From Nitrospira sp. (lineage in GTDB: Bacteria > Nitrospirota > Nitrospiria > Nitrospirales > Nitrospiraceae): a DNA stretch of 64,000 nt. Under the pieces are notes generated by a model. That model was given only the letters and a program-made list of their open reading frames with translations. It searched no databases and was not told the DNA's origin. Location of the stretch: NCBI GenBank assembly GCA_020853775.1, contig JADYYH010000003.1:61991-125990 (forward strand), given 5' to 3'. A program made the translations under genes and the position numbers. Below are positions 44,553 through 53,455 of the stretch, in pieces (positions within the stretch are counted from its first letter, which is position 1; each line of letters begins with the position of its first letter).

Positions 44553-45053
44553 ATGGCACAACCTTTGACCTGCCCGCAGTGCGGTCAAGATAACGTGTTC
44601 CGTTCCCGCTGCTCGACCTTCGTGGAACGTTTGCAGTCGCTTGCCTGGATGTCGCCGTTTCATTGCCAGTCGTGCAGCTTTCGTTTCTCGGCGTCCCGCT
44701 TCGGATATCGTTATCCGGCTCGCATACTTGATCGTCGCGAGCATCTGCGTATTCCTGTCCGGCTTTTTCTATCGTTTTCCGGGGGAAAAGTGCGCGGGGA
44801 GGGGACGGTACGGGATATTTCCATGGGCGGATGCATCATTGAAAGCCAGGCGTCGGTGCATGTGGACGATATCTTTTACCTGCAGATCGTGCTGGAACAT
44901 GAACAGGCGCCTATTGAGGTCGCTGCCATGGTGCGATCGGTGGGTTCTCGCGGTATTGCCTTCAAATTTCTGCGGTCGGCCCAAGAGAATAAGCGGTTGC
45001 TGGCGTTCGTGCAGGGCAAGACGGACCAGCTCGGACCTTGCTCCCCGGCTTAG
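44553..45053 (+). CDS. Zinc-ribbon plus PilZ-domain protein
   Basis: 166 aa. N-terminal CPQCGQ and CQSC pairs form a zinc ribbon, then a PilZ domain with REHLR (RxxxR) and DISMGG (DxSxxG), the residues that contact c-di-GMP. So it is a predicted c-di-GMP receptor, with the ribbon as a possible DNA or protein contact. The start is uncertain; a Met at 44472 would add 27 residues. Cytoplasmic. Confidence 0.75.
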   Translation: MAQPLTCPQCGQDNVFRSRCSTFVERLQSLAWMSPFHCQSCSFRFSASRFGYRYPARILDRREHLRIPVRLFLSFSGGKVRGEGTVRDISMGGCIIESQASVHVDDIFYLQIVLEHEQAPIEVAAMVRSVGSRGIAFKFLRSAQENKRLLAFVQGKTDQLGPCSPA

Positions 45054-45137
45054 CCGTCCTGATCTACGCAAATCTCGCGCTGCGACCCCTGCCAGGCTTT
45101 AGGAGTCCTCCCGACAGCCATCCAGTCGGACATTCTG

Positions 45138-45443
45138 CTAGAGTGGGGTTTCCCAGGCAGAAGCTTGGGGATATTCCGTCGTGAGACGCTCGTGTTCCGC
45201 GTGGTCGAAATCTTCGACGGTGAGATCCGCCCGGCTCAAGGGTTCCGGGCACGCCGATGAAGACAGGAAATCGACATAGTTCTGAGCCTTTTCCCGGGTG
45301 GCGAAGCGGCAGAGTCCATATTCCGGCATATGGGAAGAAGGGTGCCAGAAGGCCAGCCCGATCGAGCTGCCTTGAAAGATTCCCAGGGAACGGTGCCGAA
45401 CCTGAAACCCTCCAGGACTATCGGTGGAACGATCGAGTGCCAT
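45138..45443 (-). CDS. Conserved hypothetical protein
   Basis: 101 aa, no signal or membrane helix. Contains an FQVRHRSLGIFQ beta-like start, WHPSSHMPEYGLCRFATREKAQ and a C-terminal EDFDHAEHERLTTEYP. No family recognised. A weak ribosome-binding site; the longer frame from 45470 lacks support. Convergent with the PilZ gene. Confidence 0.55.
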   Translation of the reverse strand: MALDRSTDSPGGFQVRHRSLGIFQGSSIGLAFWHPSSHMPEYGLCRFATREKAQNYVDFLSSSACPEPLSRADLTVEDFDHAEHERLTTEYPQASAWETPL

Positions 45444-45614
45444 AGGATTCCGTTGAGGAGGACATATCACCTTCCAGCCGTGAAGTATAACAAGGTTGCG
45501 AATGAAGCGACATCCCGAGAGGAGAGGCGGTAGAGGGAATGATTGACTTCGTTTACAACAGCCTTAGGTCTTCTTGAAGAAGCGCTGTCGCATGGTCGGC
45601 GAGGAGGAGGAACG

Positions 45615-46214
45615 ATGATGTCTCTTGCACGATGGATGGGCGCGAACTTTATGCTTGCCGGTCTCCTGGCCTTGTCCGGCTGCGGCTATAACGATCTCCA
45701 GGGTCTCGATGAAGATACAAAGGCCGCGTGGAGCGAAGTGATCAACCAGTATCAACGCCGCGCCGATCTAATCCCGAATCTGGTGAACACGGTCAAGGGA
45801 TATGCGGCGCATGAAAAAGACACGTTGGAAGGAGTGGTGCAGGCGCGCGCCAAGGCCACCAGCGTGCAGGTTACCCCAGAGCTGCTCAAGGACGAAGCCG
45901 CTTTCAAGAGGTTCCAAGACGCGCAGCAGAGCCTGTCGAGTGCCCTGGGACGGCTACTGGCGCTGGCCGAGAATTATCCCAATCTCAAAGCGGATCAAGG
46001 ATTCCGTGACCTTCAAAGCCAACTCGAAGGGACGGAGAATCGCATCACCGTCGCGCGCAAGCGATACATCGACAAGGTGGCGGAGTTCAACAAGATGGTC
46101 CGCTACTTCCCCACGAGCCTGACCGCCAAGTTTCTCCTCCATATGGATGAGAAGGCCAACTTCACTGTGGCCGACGAAAAAGCTGTGGCCAAGCCACCGG
46201 AAGTGAAATTCTAA
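45615..46214 (+). CDS. LemA-family lipoprotein
   Basis: 199 aa. Signal ends at LALSGCG, then the LemA core: YQRRADLIPNLVNTVKGYAAHE, the FxDLQSQLEGTENRI box and YNxxVRxFP-like FNKMVRYFPTS. LemA proteins often sit with TPM-domain partners and may be coiled-coil envelope adaptors. ATG 45615 with GAGGAGGAACG upstream is chosen over 45543. First gene of a three-gene operon. Confidence 0.9.
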   Translation: MMSLARWMGANFMLAGLLALSGCGYNDLQGLDEDTKAAWSEVINQYQRRADLIPNLVNTVKGYAAHEKDTLEGVVQARAKATSVQVTPELLKDEAAFKRFQDAQQSLSSALGRLLALAENYPNLKADQGFRDLQSQLEGTENRITVARKRYIDKVAEFNKMVRYFPTSLTAKFLLHMDEKANFTVADEKAVAKPPEVKF

Positions 46215-46244
46215 CATCGGCTTCGTGCGGCAGGAGCGATTGCA

Positions 46245-47150
46245 ATGTGGCTGATGCGCCGAGCAGGGTGGGCTGTCCTTGCCGGATGGCTGTGGGTCAC
46301 GCTAGTGCCGAGCCTTCCGGCTAGGGCGCTGAACGTGCCGCCGCTCAGCGGCCGCGTGGTCGATCTCGCGCATGTCCTGCCGCCGGCCACCACGACTCAA
46401 TTGTCCGAGACACTCCAGGCGCATGAAACCAAGACCTCCAATCAGGTCGCGGTGCTGATAGTTCCTTCATTAGAGGACGAGCCGCTCTTCGATTTCTCCC
46501 ACCGCGTCGCGACAACCTGGAAGTTAGGCGCCAAAGGCACCGACAACGGCGTTCTGCTCCTCATCGCGATCAAAGAACGCACAATTCGCTTGGAAGTCGG
46601 ATACGGATTGGAAGGGGTGCTGACGGATGCGCGTTCAGCGCAGATCATCCGCAATGACATCGCGCCAAAATTTCGCGCCGGCGATGTGCCGGGCGGCGTC
46701 ACGGCCGGTGTGCTGGCCGTCTTGCACACCATCGAGGGAACCTACCAGGCGCCAGAGCCGCCGCCGGCGTTTCATTCCAAGGGTGAGGTCATCGCCAATA
46801 CGATTTTTGCCGTGATTCTGGGCTTAGGCATTGGTCTCTTCTTCTCTCGTGCGCATCGTGTAGTGGGTCCCGTGGTAGGAGGGGGTCTCTCGTTTCTCGT
46901 CGCACCCTGGGTGGTGCCGGCCCTCATCGCCGGAGCGGTCAGCCTAGTACTGATCAGCCTGATGGGTGGGATGGGGAACGCGATGGGAGGAGGACGGCGA
47001 AGCCGCAGCGGGCCCTTCGATGACACCTGGTTCAGTTCCCGGCACGGAGGCTGGGGATCGGGCGGACTGGGCGAATCGTTTGGAGGATCGGGCGGTTTCT
47101 CCGGCGGCGGCGGTGATTTCGGAGGAGGAGGCGCCAGTGGCGACTGGTAG
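46245..47150 (+). CDS. TPM-domain protein (YgcG-like)
   Basis: 301 aa. Signal peptide, a TPM_phosphatase domain (VVDLAHVLPPATTTQL, VAVLIVPSL, RLEVGYGLEGVLTDARS), then two hydrophobic helices and a Gly/Ser-rich tail ending GGGASGDW. This is the same architecture as YgcG proteins, which are paired with LemA. GTG of the next gene overlaps its end. Likely membrane-anchored with the domain outside the cytoplasm. Confidence 0.88.
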   Translation: MWLMRRAGWAVLAGWLWVTLVPSLPARALNVPPLSGRVVDLAHVLPPATTTQLSETLQAHETKTSNQVAVLIVPSLEDEPLFDFSHRVATTWKLGAKGTDNGVLLLIAIKERTIRLEVGYGLEGVLTDARSAQIIRNDIAPKFRAGDVPGGVTAGVLAVLHTIEGTYQAPEPPPAFHSKGEVIANTIFAVILGLGIGLFFSRAHRVVGPVVGGGLSFLVAPWVVPALIAGAVSLVLISLMGGMGNAMGGGRRSRSGPFDDTWFSSRHGGWGSGGLGESFGGSGGFSGGGGDFGGGGASGDW

Positions 47151-47799
47151 GAAGCCGGCTCTCACCGAAGGTGAACGGGCGCAGGTTGAGGCGGCGGTAC
47201 AGGCAGCCGAACAGCAGACAAGCGCGGAGATCGTCCCTATGCTCGTTGGGCGGTCAGGGCTTTACCGCGAGGCGCACCATCGCGCCGGACTTTTGAGTGC
47301 CGTGCTCGCCTTGACGGCGTTGCTGACGATCGACATCGCGTGGTTTCCCTGGGGATGGCACGCGTCGAATGCCGTGTGGTTGCTGGGGATCACAGTGCTG
47401 GCCTATTTCACCGGAGCCTGGCTCGGAACCTGGCCGGCTGTCCTCCGCCTATTCACGTCCCGGGAACGCATGCGCCACAAAGTGCAGATGCGCGCTGAAC
47501 GGGCCTTTGCCCAGCAGGGCCTCGCACACACCCGTTCACGAACCGGGTTGTTGCTGATGGTGTCATTGCTTGAGCGGCAAGTCTATGTGTTGCCGGATCA
47601 CGCCTTGCAGGCGCGCATTTCAGGTGACCAGTGGCAAGAGGTTGTTTCGGTCGTGGTTGGGCGGCTGAAGGCCGGTGATCTCGCCGGTGGGCTGTGTCGT
47701 GGAATTGAAGCCAGCGGCGTGCTTCTCGCACGTGCCTGTCCCTCCCGTGATGGCGACAATCCCAATGAGTTGCCGAATGCCGTGATCCAGGATCTGTGA
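47137..47799 (+). CDS. Second TPM-domain protein
   Basis: 220 aa, a TPM domain without signal at its start (ALTEGERAQVEAAVQAAEQQTSAEI) followed by two central hydrophobic helices. GTG 47137 with GGAGGAGG six bases before; the open frame from 46966 is the upstream gene in another frame. Overlaps the first TPM gene by 14 bases. Together with lemA it forms the common LemA-TPM-TPM set. Confidence 0.8.
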   Translation: MATGRKPALTEGERAQVEAAVQAAEQQTSAEIVPMLVGRSGLYREAHHRAGLLSAVLALTALLTIDIAWFPWGWHASNAVWLLGITVLAYFTGAWLGTWPAVLRLFTSRERMRHKVQMRAERAFAQQGLAHTRSRTGLLLMVSLLERQVYVLPDHALQARISGDQWQEVVSVVVGRLKAGDLAGGLCRGIEASGVLLARACPSRDGDNPNELPNAVIQDL

Positions 47800-47856
47800 C
47801 GACTGGATTGTGCCGGACAATAGACGGCCTCGCTTCGTTCCGCTACAATCCCGGCA

Positions 47857-49485
47857 ATGTCCGAGCCCGCCGCGCCTCCTGAACCATCTCAACCAGCTGT
47901 GGATGAAACCCATTCCGTCGTCAAGGCGGCGGGTCTGATCGGCATCGCCACGTTTTCCAGCCGCATCCTCGGGTTTGTTCGGGACATGGTGCTGGCGAGG
48001 CTCTTCGGCGCGACTCCGGCGGCGGACGCGTTTTTTGTCGCCTACCGTGTGCCCAATCTGCTTCGAGAATTGTTCGCAGAAGGCTCAATGTCCGCGGCCT
48101 TTATCCCGGTCTTTACCGAATACCACACCCTGAAAGCCAAGCGCGATGCCTGGGAGTTGGCCAGCGCGACCTTCACGACGCTGCTCACCCTCGTGACCGC
48201 CGTGACGCTGATCGGTATATTGGCTGCCCCCGGCATCGTATGGCTTCTTGCGCCGGGGTTCCGCGAGAGTGTGGACAAGCTGGCCCTCACGACGCTCCTG
48301 ACCCAGCTGATGTTCCCCTATCTCATCTTCATCAGTCTGGCGGCTCTGGCGATGGGGATTCTCAATTCGTTGCGTGACTTTGCGGCCCCGGCCTTCTCTC
48401 CGGTGTTTTTCAATATTTTTACGATCGCCTGCATGCTGCTCCTCTCGCCGTGGCTCTCCGAGCCGATCATCGCGGTGGCGATCGGTATCGTCGTCGGCGG
48501 ATTGGCGCAATTTGCCATGCAGCTACCCGGGTTAAAGAGGCGCGGCATGTTGTTCGGCCTGCGCTTCAATCCCGGCCATCCTGGCGTCAAACGCATCGGA
48601 CTTTTGATGGTGCCCTCACTGCTGGGATTGTCGGTGACGCAAATCAATATTACGGTGAGCACAATCCTCGCATCCTATTTCGCGGGAGGACCGACCTATT
48701 TGTTTTACGGCATGCGGTTGATCCAGTTTCCACTCGGCATTTTCGGCGTGGCGCTCGCCACGGCTATTCTCCCGACGCTGTCGGCGCAGGCCGCGCGCGG
48801 AGCACTGGATGAACTACGGACGACGATTGGGTTCGGCCTCAGAATGATTTTTTTCATCATCCTCCCCGCGATGGCCGGCCTGATCCTGCTGCGATACCCG
48901 ATCGTCCATCTCGTGTTCGAGCACGGATCATTCACCAAGGCCGACACATTGGCGACGGCGACCGCGTTGCTTTGTTATGCCGTCGGGCTGTGGGCGTTTG
49001 CGGGGGTACGTATTATCGTGTCCGCATTTTATTCGCTTCAGGATACGCGGACTCCGGCGATCACAGCGGGGATTGCCGTCGGGGCCAATATCGGCTTGTC
49101 TCTCTGGTTGATGACGATTCTGGATGCCGCGGGTTTGGCGCTGGCGACGGCCTTGGCTTCGATGCTGAACGGAAGTATTCTCGTGGCCGTGTTGCACCGC
49201 CGGCTTGGCCGTGTAGAGTGGGGGGCTGTTGTGCGATCGGCCGGTCGAATTCTGGCTGCCTGCATTCCGATGGCAGGCAGCTGTCTGTGGGTGGCGAGTG
49301 CGCCCCTGTGGACGGAACCCGGTCAGTGGCTCGTGAAGTCCGTCATGCTCTTTGGTGGGATCGGATTCAGCGTCATCACCTACCTGGGTATGCACGTGAT
49401 GTTGGGCTCGGACGAGCTGGATGTGGTCTTGGGATTGGTTAAGCGCAAACTCGGTCGGGTGGCGCGAAAATTCGGGGCGGCCTGA
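47857..49485 (+). CDS. murJ: Lipid II flippase MurJ
   Basis: 542 aa with about 14 membrane helices, MATE/MviN superfamily. FVRDMVLARLFGATPAADAFFVAYRVPNLLRELFAEG is the characteristic start, with the catalytic-cavity Arg/Asp positions. It exports lipid II to the periplasm for murein synthesis. A TAGACG-17-TACAAT pair ends 7 bases before the ATG and there is no Shine-Dalgarno, so the transcript may be leaderless. Followed two bases later by the MGMT gene. Confidence 0.95.
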   Translation: MSEPAAPPEPSQPAVDETHSVVKAAGLIGIATFSSRILGFVRDMVLARLFGATPAADAFFVAYRVPNLLRELFAEGSMSAAFIPVFTEYHTLKAKRDAWELASATFTTLLTLVTAVTLIGILAAPGIVWLLAPGFRESVDKLALTTLLTQLMFPYLIFISLAALAMGILNSLRDFAAPAFSPVFFNIFTIACMLLLSPWLSEPIIAVAIGIVVGGLAQFAMQLPGLKRRGMLFGLRFNPGHPGVKRIGLLMVPSLLGLSVTQINITVSTILASYFAGGPTYLFYGMRLIQFPLGIFGVALATAILPTLSAQAARGALDELRTTIGFGLRMIFFIILPAMAGLILLRYPIVHLVFEHGSFTKADTLATATALLCYAVGLWAFAGVRIIVSAFYSLQDTRTPAITAGIAVGANIGLSLWLMTILDAAGLALATALASMLNGSILVAVLHRRLGRVEWGAVVRSAGRILAACIPMAGSCLWVASAPLWTEPGQWLVKSVMLFGGIGFSVITYLGMHVMLGSDELDVVLGLVKRKLGRVARKFGAA

Positions 49486-49486
49486 C

Positions 49487-49987
49487 ATGACGCAAGCGAG
49501 CACGTTCAAGACAGCTTGGGGCTGGGTCACCGTCACGGCTTCTGCCAAAGGCGTGACATCCATCGACCTCTCGCCCAGGGGTCGCGCTGCGCATCATGAG
49601 CCGCTGGGCGATGATGCCGCCGCATCGATCGTGAAGGAAGCGCAAGCGCAACTCGAATCCTATCTCGGGGGAACGCGTCGCGAGTTTGTGCTTCCCATCG
49701 ACTGGTCGGCCGGCACCTCGTTTCAGCGAAAGGTGTGGAAGGCCATTGCGCGGATTCCCTACGGCCGTGTGCGCTCCTATCAATGGGTCGCCATGCGGGT
49801 GGGCGGGAAACAGTATGCCAGAGCCGTGGGCATGGCCCTGGGGGCGAATCCGGTTCCCATCGTCGTGCCCTGTCATCGCATCATCGCACAGGATGGCTCC
49901 TTGGGCGGGTTTTCATGCGGGTTGCCGATGAAGCGGCGGCTGTTGAGTTTGGAAGGCACATTGACGCAATTGCGCAATGCCCGATAG
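49487..49987 (+). CDS. ogt: Methylated-DNA-protein-cysteine methyltransferase
   Basis: 166 aa. The acceptor motif is [11 protein letters not shown], preceded by the HTH that reads [14 protein letters not shown]. It transfers alkyl groups from O6-alkylguanine irreversibly to its Cys. Length matches Ogt rather than the longer Ada fusion. It starts at 49487, one base past the murJ stop, so both are probably one transcript. The symbol is by family only. Confidence 0.9.
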   Translation: MTQASTFKTAWGWVTVTASAKGVTSIDLSPRGRAAHHEPLGDDAAASIVKEAQAQLESYLGGTRREFVLPIDWSAGTSFQRKVWKAIARIPYGRVRSYQWVAMRVGGKQYARAVGMALGANPVPIVVPCHRIIAQDGSLGGFSCGLPMKRRLLSLEGTLTQLRNAR

Positions 49988-50013
49988 CCCAAAACGATGG
50001 TGGCGCAGATAAA

Positions 50014-50484
50014 ATGAAGGCGGTTCTCCAGCGTGTCACACGGGCTTCGGTCGAGGTGGAAGGGCAGGTCGTCGGTCGCATTGGCCTCGGACTTCTCGTC
50101 TTGTTGGGCGTGGCCAAAGGCGATGACGAGCGCGATCTCTCCTATCTTGTGGAGAAGGTGCAAACCTTGCGGATGTTTAGCGACGATCAGGGCAAGATGA
50201 ACCGCTCGCTGCGTGATGTCGGCGGAGCGCTCTTGGTCGTCTCGCAATTTACACTGTTGGGTGATACCGCGAAGGGACGACGGCCGGGGTTTGACCTAGC
50301 TGCTCCGCCGGAGGCCGCACGGGCATTGTATGAGGAGGCTGTCAGGAGACTACGTCACGAGGGATTGAAGGTGGAGACCGGCCTCTTCGGGGCGCACATG
50401 CAGGTGGAACTACTCAATGACGGACCGGTGACGTTTGTTGTGGATAGCCGAAGGCTGGGAGAAAACCCGGATCTCAAGTCTTGA
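50014..50484 (+). CDS. dtd: D-aminoacyl-tRNA deacylase
   Basis: 156 aa. Signatures [12 protein letters not shown] and [11 protein letters not shown] are the DTD active-site strands. It hydrolyses D-aminoacyl and some glycyl-tRNAs, protecting translation. Begins 27 bases after the ogt stop. Open frames overlapping it from 49735 are only in ogt's shadow. Followed by a coupled unknown gene. Confidence 0.92.
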   Translation: MKAVLQRVTRASVEVEGQVVGRIGLGLLVLLGVAKGDDERDLSYLVEKVQTLRMFSDDQGKMNRSLRDVGGALLVVSQFTLLGDTAKGRRPGFDLAAPPEAARALYEEAVRRLRHEGLKVETGLFGAHMQVELLNDGPVTFVVDSRRLGENPDLKS

Positions 50485-50582
50485 TCAGCGATGCCGATAA
50501 GGAGTCAGAGAGAAAGTCCCCAGGGATTGAGCATGGTCTGCTATACTACTGTCACAGGGCAAGGATTGCCCGGGAGGTCGAG

Positions 50583-51149
50583 ATGGGAAGTCCCGTGTCT
50601 CGCAGCCATCCGCTCCGGCAGCTCTTCGGAGCATTGACGGAGAAAAGTTTCACCGAACACCTCGGGTGGCCCGATCTGAACGTCACCGAGTACGTCTCCA
50701 ACCTGCTCGTCGAATTCGCGCACACCGATCAACTCTATAAAATCCGGAATACCCAGGGCTGCCCGATCGATTCGGTCGTCGAGATGTTGTTCGAGTCCGA
50801 GGTCTTATTGGAGGCGCAGTCGTTCGAGCGGGAGCGTGAGGTGCACCGGCATATCGGCGACTTTACCCTCTTTATGACCGGCCTGTTTCCGGAATATCTC
50901 CGCCGCCTCAAGAGCGTGGGCCAAATTTATCACAAGGATTTTCTGGTCGATTACGTCAAAACCGGGAAGCGGTCTTATGGCCTGGTGGCCGAATTCGGTC
51001 ATTACGATCCCGAGCAGGATACCCCCTTGTTCCGCAAGCTATCGGAGAACTTTGAGCTCTGTGTGACCGGACTGGGATTTGTCCGGTCTGACTTGGACCG
51101 TATGCAAGATCCTGCCTGCCGTCGCGTGAAAGATCTGCTGCTCAATTGA
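50583..51149 (+). CDS. Conserved hypothetical protein
   Basis: 188 aa, no signal. Helical: SFTEHLGWPDLNVTEYVSNL, TLFMTGLFPEYLRRL and YHKDFLVDYVKTGKRSY are recognisable segments I recall as a conserved family of unknown function in Geobacter-like bacteria. The ATG at 50583 has GGGAGG before it; an earlier frame start at 50481 overlaps dtd. The stop overlaps the TTG of the next gene, so translation is coupled. Confidence 0.7.
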   Translation: MGSPVSRSHPLRQLFGALTEKSFTEHLGWPDLNVTEYVSNLLVEFAHTDQLYKIRNTQGCPIDSVVEMLFESEVLLEAQSFEREREVHRHIGDFTLFMTGLFPEYLRRLKSVGQIYHKDFLVDYVKTGKRSYGLVAEFGHYDPEQDTPLFRKLSENFELCVTGLGFVRSDLDRMQDPACRRVKDLLLN

Positions 51150-52084
51150 AACGCCTACGACCGGTTCTCCTCATTCACGGGGGCGCGGGACGCCGCGCCA
51201 TGACCGACGCTCAACATGCCTGCGTTGAGGCTGCCTTGGCCGAGGGGCATCGTCTGCTCATGGACGGGAGACCTTCATTATCGGTGGTCGAGGAAGCGAT
51301 CCGCCGCCTGGAAGACTCCGGCCTGTTTAACGCAGGGCGCGGGTCCAACCATCAACTCGACGGCGTGTGCCGGATGGATGCCTCAATCATGGAGGGTCAC
51401 GAACTTCGAGCCGGAGCCGTGGCGTCCATCGAGGGCATCATTCACCCCGTCACCGCCGCCAGGCTCGTCATGGAAAAAACCGCGCATGTGCTGCTCGTCG
51501 GGAAGTCAGCCACACGTTTTGCCGACTATTTTGGATTGGAGCGCGCTCCGCGTCCGAGGCGAAGCCTGGCGGCCCACCCCAAACAACTGAGATCAGCGGC
51601 CGGAGTGAGCCGCACGGTGCGTCTGCACCGTGCGATCATGACCAGCGGCCGCCTGCGAGCCAGGAGTCTGGGAAAAGAAACGGTCGGAGCGGTGGCCTTG
51701 GACGTGACCGGAACGGTGGCCGCCGGGGCATCGACCGGGGGTGTCGATGTGATGTTGCCCGGTCGCGTGGGCGATACGCCGCTGATTGGTTGCGGGGTCT
51801 ATGCCGACAATGATGCGGGAGCCGTGTCCATGACCGGATTGGGGGAGAGCATCATTCGGGTCGCGGTCGCGAAAGAAATTGCGGATGGGTTGGCGAACGG
51901 CCTCAGTCCGGTCGCGGCGGCCAACCGGGTGCTGCGAAAAGTCGTTGAGCGTGTTCAGGGCGCTGCCGGCGTCTTGGTCCTCTTGCCGGATGGCCGGTGC
52001 ACGATTCGCCACAGCACCCCGCATATGATCGCCGGGATTGTCGGTCCGGATGGACGCGCCATTGTGCGCGACCGGTTTGCCTAG
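51146..52084 (+). CDS. Isoaspartyl peptidase/L-asparaginase, Ntn hydrolase
   Basis: 312 aa. LIHGGAGRR at the start and GLFNAGRGS mark the family; the autocatalytic nucleophile is the Thr in KETVGAVALD, where the precursor splits into alpha and beta chains. It releases isoaspartate or asparagine from peptides. TTG start overlapping the upstream stop, an unusual choice that fits coupling. IaaA-type length is normal. Confidence 0.88.
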   Translation: MKRLRPVLLIHGGAGRRAMTDAQHACVEAALAEGHRLLMDGRPSLSVVEEAIRRLEDSGLFNAGRGSNHQLDGVCRMDASIMEGHELRAGAVASIEGIIHPVTAARLVMEKTAHVLLVGKSATRFADYFGLERAPRPRRSLAAHPKQLRSAAGVSRTVRLHRAIMTSGRLRARSLGKETVGAVALDVTGTVAAGASTGGVDVMLPGRVGDTPLIGCGVYADNDAGAVSMTGLGESIIRVAVAKEIADGLANGLSPVAAANRVLRKVVERVQGAAGVLVLLPDGRCTIRHSTPHMIAGIVGPDGRAIVRDRFA

Positions 52085-52124
52085 CGCTGTCAGTGGCTGA
52101 TAGAGTGACACGAGGTCTCAGCCT

Positions 52125-52553
52125 ATGCCGGCGCTTTTTCATCTTGCCTTTCCCGTCCACGATTTGGCGGCTGCCAAACAATTCTACGCTGAGGGGCTCG
52201 GTTGTGTCCTGGGCCGGGAATCTTCTACGGCCGTGACCTTCGGCCTTGCCGGGCATCAACTCGTTGCCCACCTTTCTGAGGACGACATCGATCGGCAGAA
52301 GGGTATTTATCCCCGCCATTTCGGGCTTGTCTTGACGCGGGAGGAAGAATGGCAGGCGCTGGCCGATCGTGCGCAGGCCCATCATCTCGTGTTTTATCAG
52401 CAGCCACGCCGACGATTCCCCGGCACACGGATCGAACATCGCACGTTTTTCCTGGAAGACCCGTCAGGCAATCTGCTCGAATTTAAATATTACGTACACG
52501 AGTCGGCGATTTTCGGCGAGCGGGACTACTCCTCAGTCGGCGAATCCACGTAG
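52125..52553 (+). CDS. VOC-family (glyoxalase-like) protein
   Basis: 142 aa. A beta-alpha-beta module with FPVHDLAAAKQFY at the start and FLEDPSGNLLEFKYY at the end, the signature pair of the vicinal oxygen chelate fold. Members include extradiol dioxygenase and fosfomycin-resistance types; the metal-ligand set (H, H, E) is consistent but no substrate can be named. The gene stands alone. Confidence 0.85.
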   Translation: MPALFHLAFPVHDLAAAKQFYAEGLGCVLGRESSTAVTFGLAGHQLVAHLSEDDIDRQKGIYPRHFGLVLTREEEWQALADRAQAHHLVFYQQPRRRFPGTRIEHRTFFLEDPSGNLLEFKYYVHESAIFGERDYSSVGEST

Positions 52554-52581
52554 TGCAGGAGTCGTGTGTGGTGAGTGATCA

Positions 52582-53358
52582 CTACTCCACTGGAACCACT
52601 TCGAGGCTCTCCGGAGGGAGTCGGTTAATCGAGGCCGCTTTCCGGCCGTTCCCTTTCTCCAGCCAGCGGACGATGTGCCGTTGCCGTCGAGTGAGATAGG
52701 CGGTGTGCCGAATCGGGTCATAACGACGCGGGGAAGGAAGAATCGCAGCTAGCAGGGCCGCCTCCTCGATGGTGAGATCTTCCGCCGACTTCCCGAAATG
52801 GTGCCGCGCCGCCGCTTCTGCTCCAAAGACGCCCTGCCCCCATTCGGCGACATTCAAGTACAGTTCGAGAATCTGCTTCTTCGTCAAATGGTGCTCCAGG
52901 GAACGAGTGATCAAGGCTTCCCGGGCTTTGCGCAACAGGGAGCGTTCGGAAGAGAGGTACAGATTTTTTGCCAGCTGTTGAGTGATGGTACTACCCCCGC
53001 GTTTGAATTCGCCGACCTCCAGATTATAGAGCGCCGCCTCCTTGATGCCTTCCCAGTCGAACCCTTCATGAGCGAAGAACGAGGCGTCTTCAGCGGCGAC
53101 GACCGCACGCTGGAGCGCGGGTGCGATGCGGGAGAGGGGTACCCAGGCGAATTTGATGTGCAGCGGATGGCCTTGTTCCTTGGCCTGAGCCCGCCGGGCT
53201 TCCATAACCGCCGTTTCGGTGGGGTGGTGTTTCGCGAGGCGCTCGACGTCGGGCAGTGTGGCCAACCAGTACAACGCCAAGGCGGCCGCGGGCAAACCGA
53301 TCAGCACGGTCATCCACAACAGTATCCGGCCGAACCGACTGCCTGTTGACTTGCTCAT
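52582..53358 (-). CDS. mtgA: Monofunctional peptidoglycan glycosyltransferase
   Basis: 258 aa. An N-terminal membrane helix, then the GT51 domain: EDASFFAHEGFDWEG (catalytic Glu), GGSTITQQLAKNLYLS, and AEWGQGVFGAEAAARHHFGKSA. It polymerises lipid II into murein strands without a transpeptidase domain. Divergent from engB over about 100 bases. Confidence 0.93.
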   Translation of the reverse strand: MSKSTGSRFGRILLWMTVLIGLPAAALALYWLATLPDVERLAKHHPTETAVMEARRAQAKEQGHPLHIKFAWVPLSRIAPALQRAVVAAEDASFFAHEGFDWEGIKEAALYNLEVGEFKRGGSTITQQLAKNLYLSSERSLLRKAREALITRSLEHHLTKKQILELYLNVAEWGQGVFGAEAAARHHFGKSAEDLTIEEAALLAAILPSPRRYDPIRHTAYLTRRQRHIVRWLEKGNGRKAASINRLPPESLEVVPVE

Positions 53359-53455
53359 TCCCTACACTCTATCTATGAGCGTACGAGATGGCTCACCTGT
53401 TCGCCTGTGGGTCCAAGGGTGCCGCGCATCCCGCATTGCGTCCGTTGCGATCATT

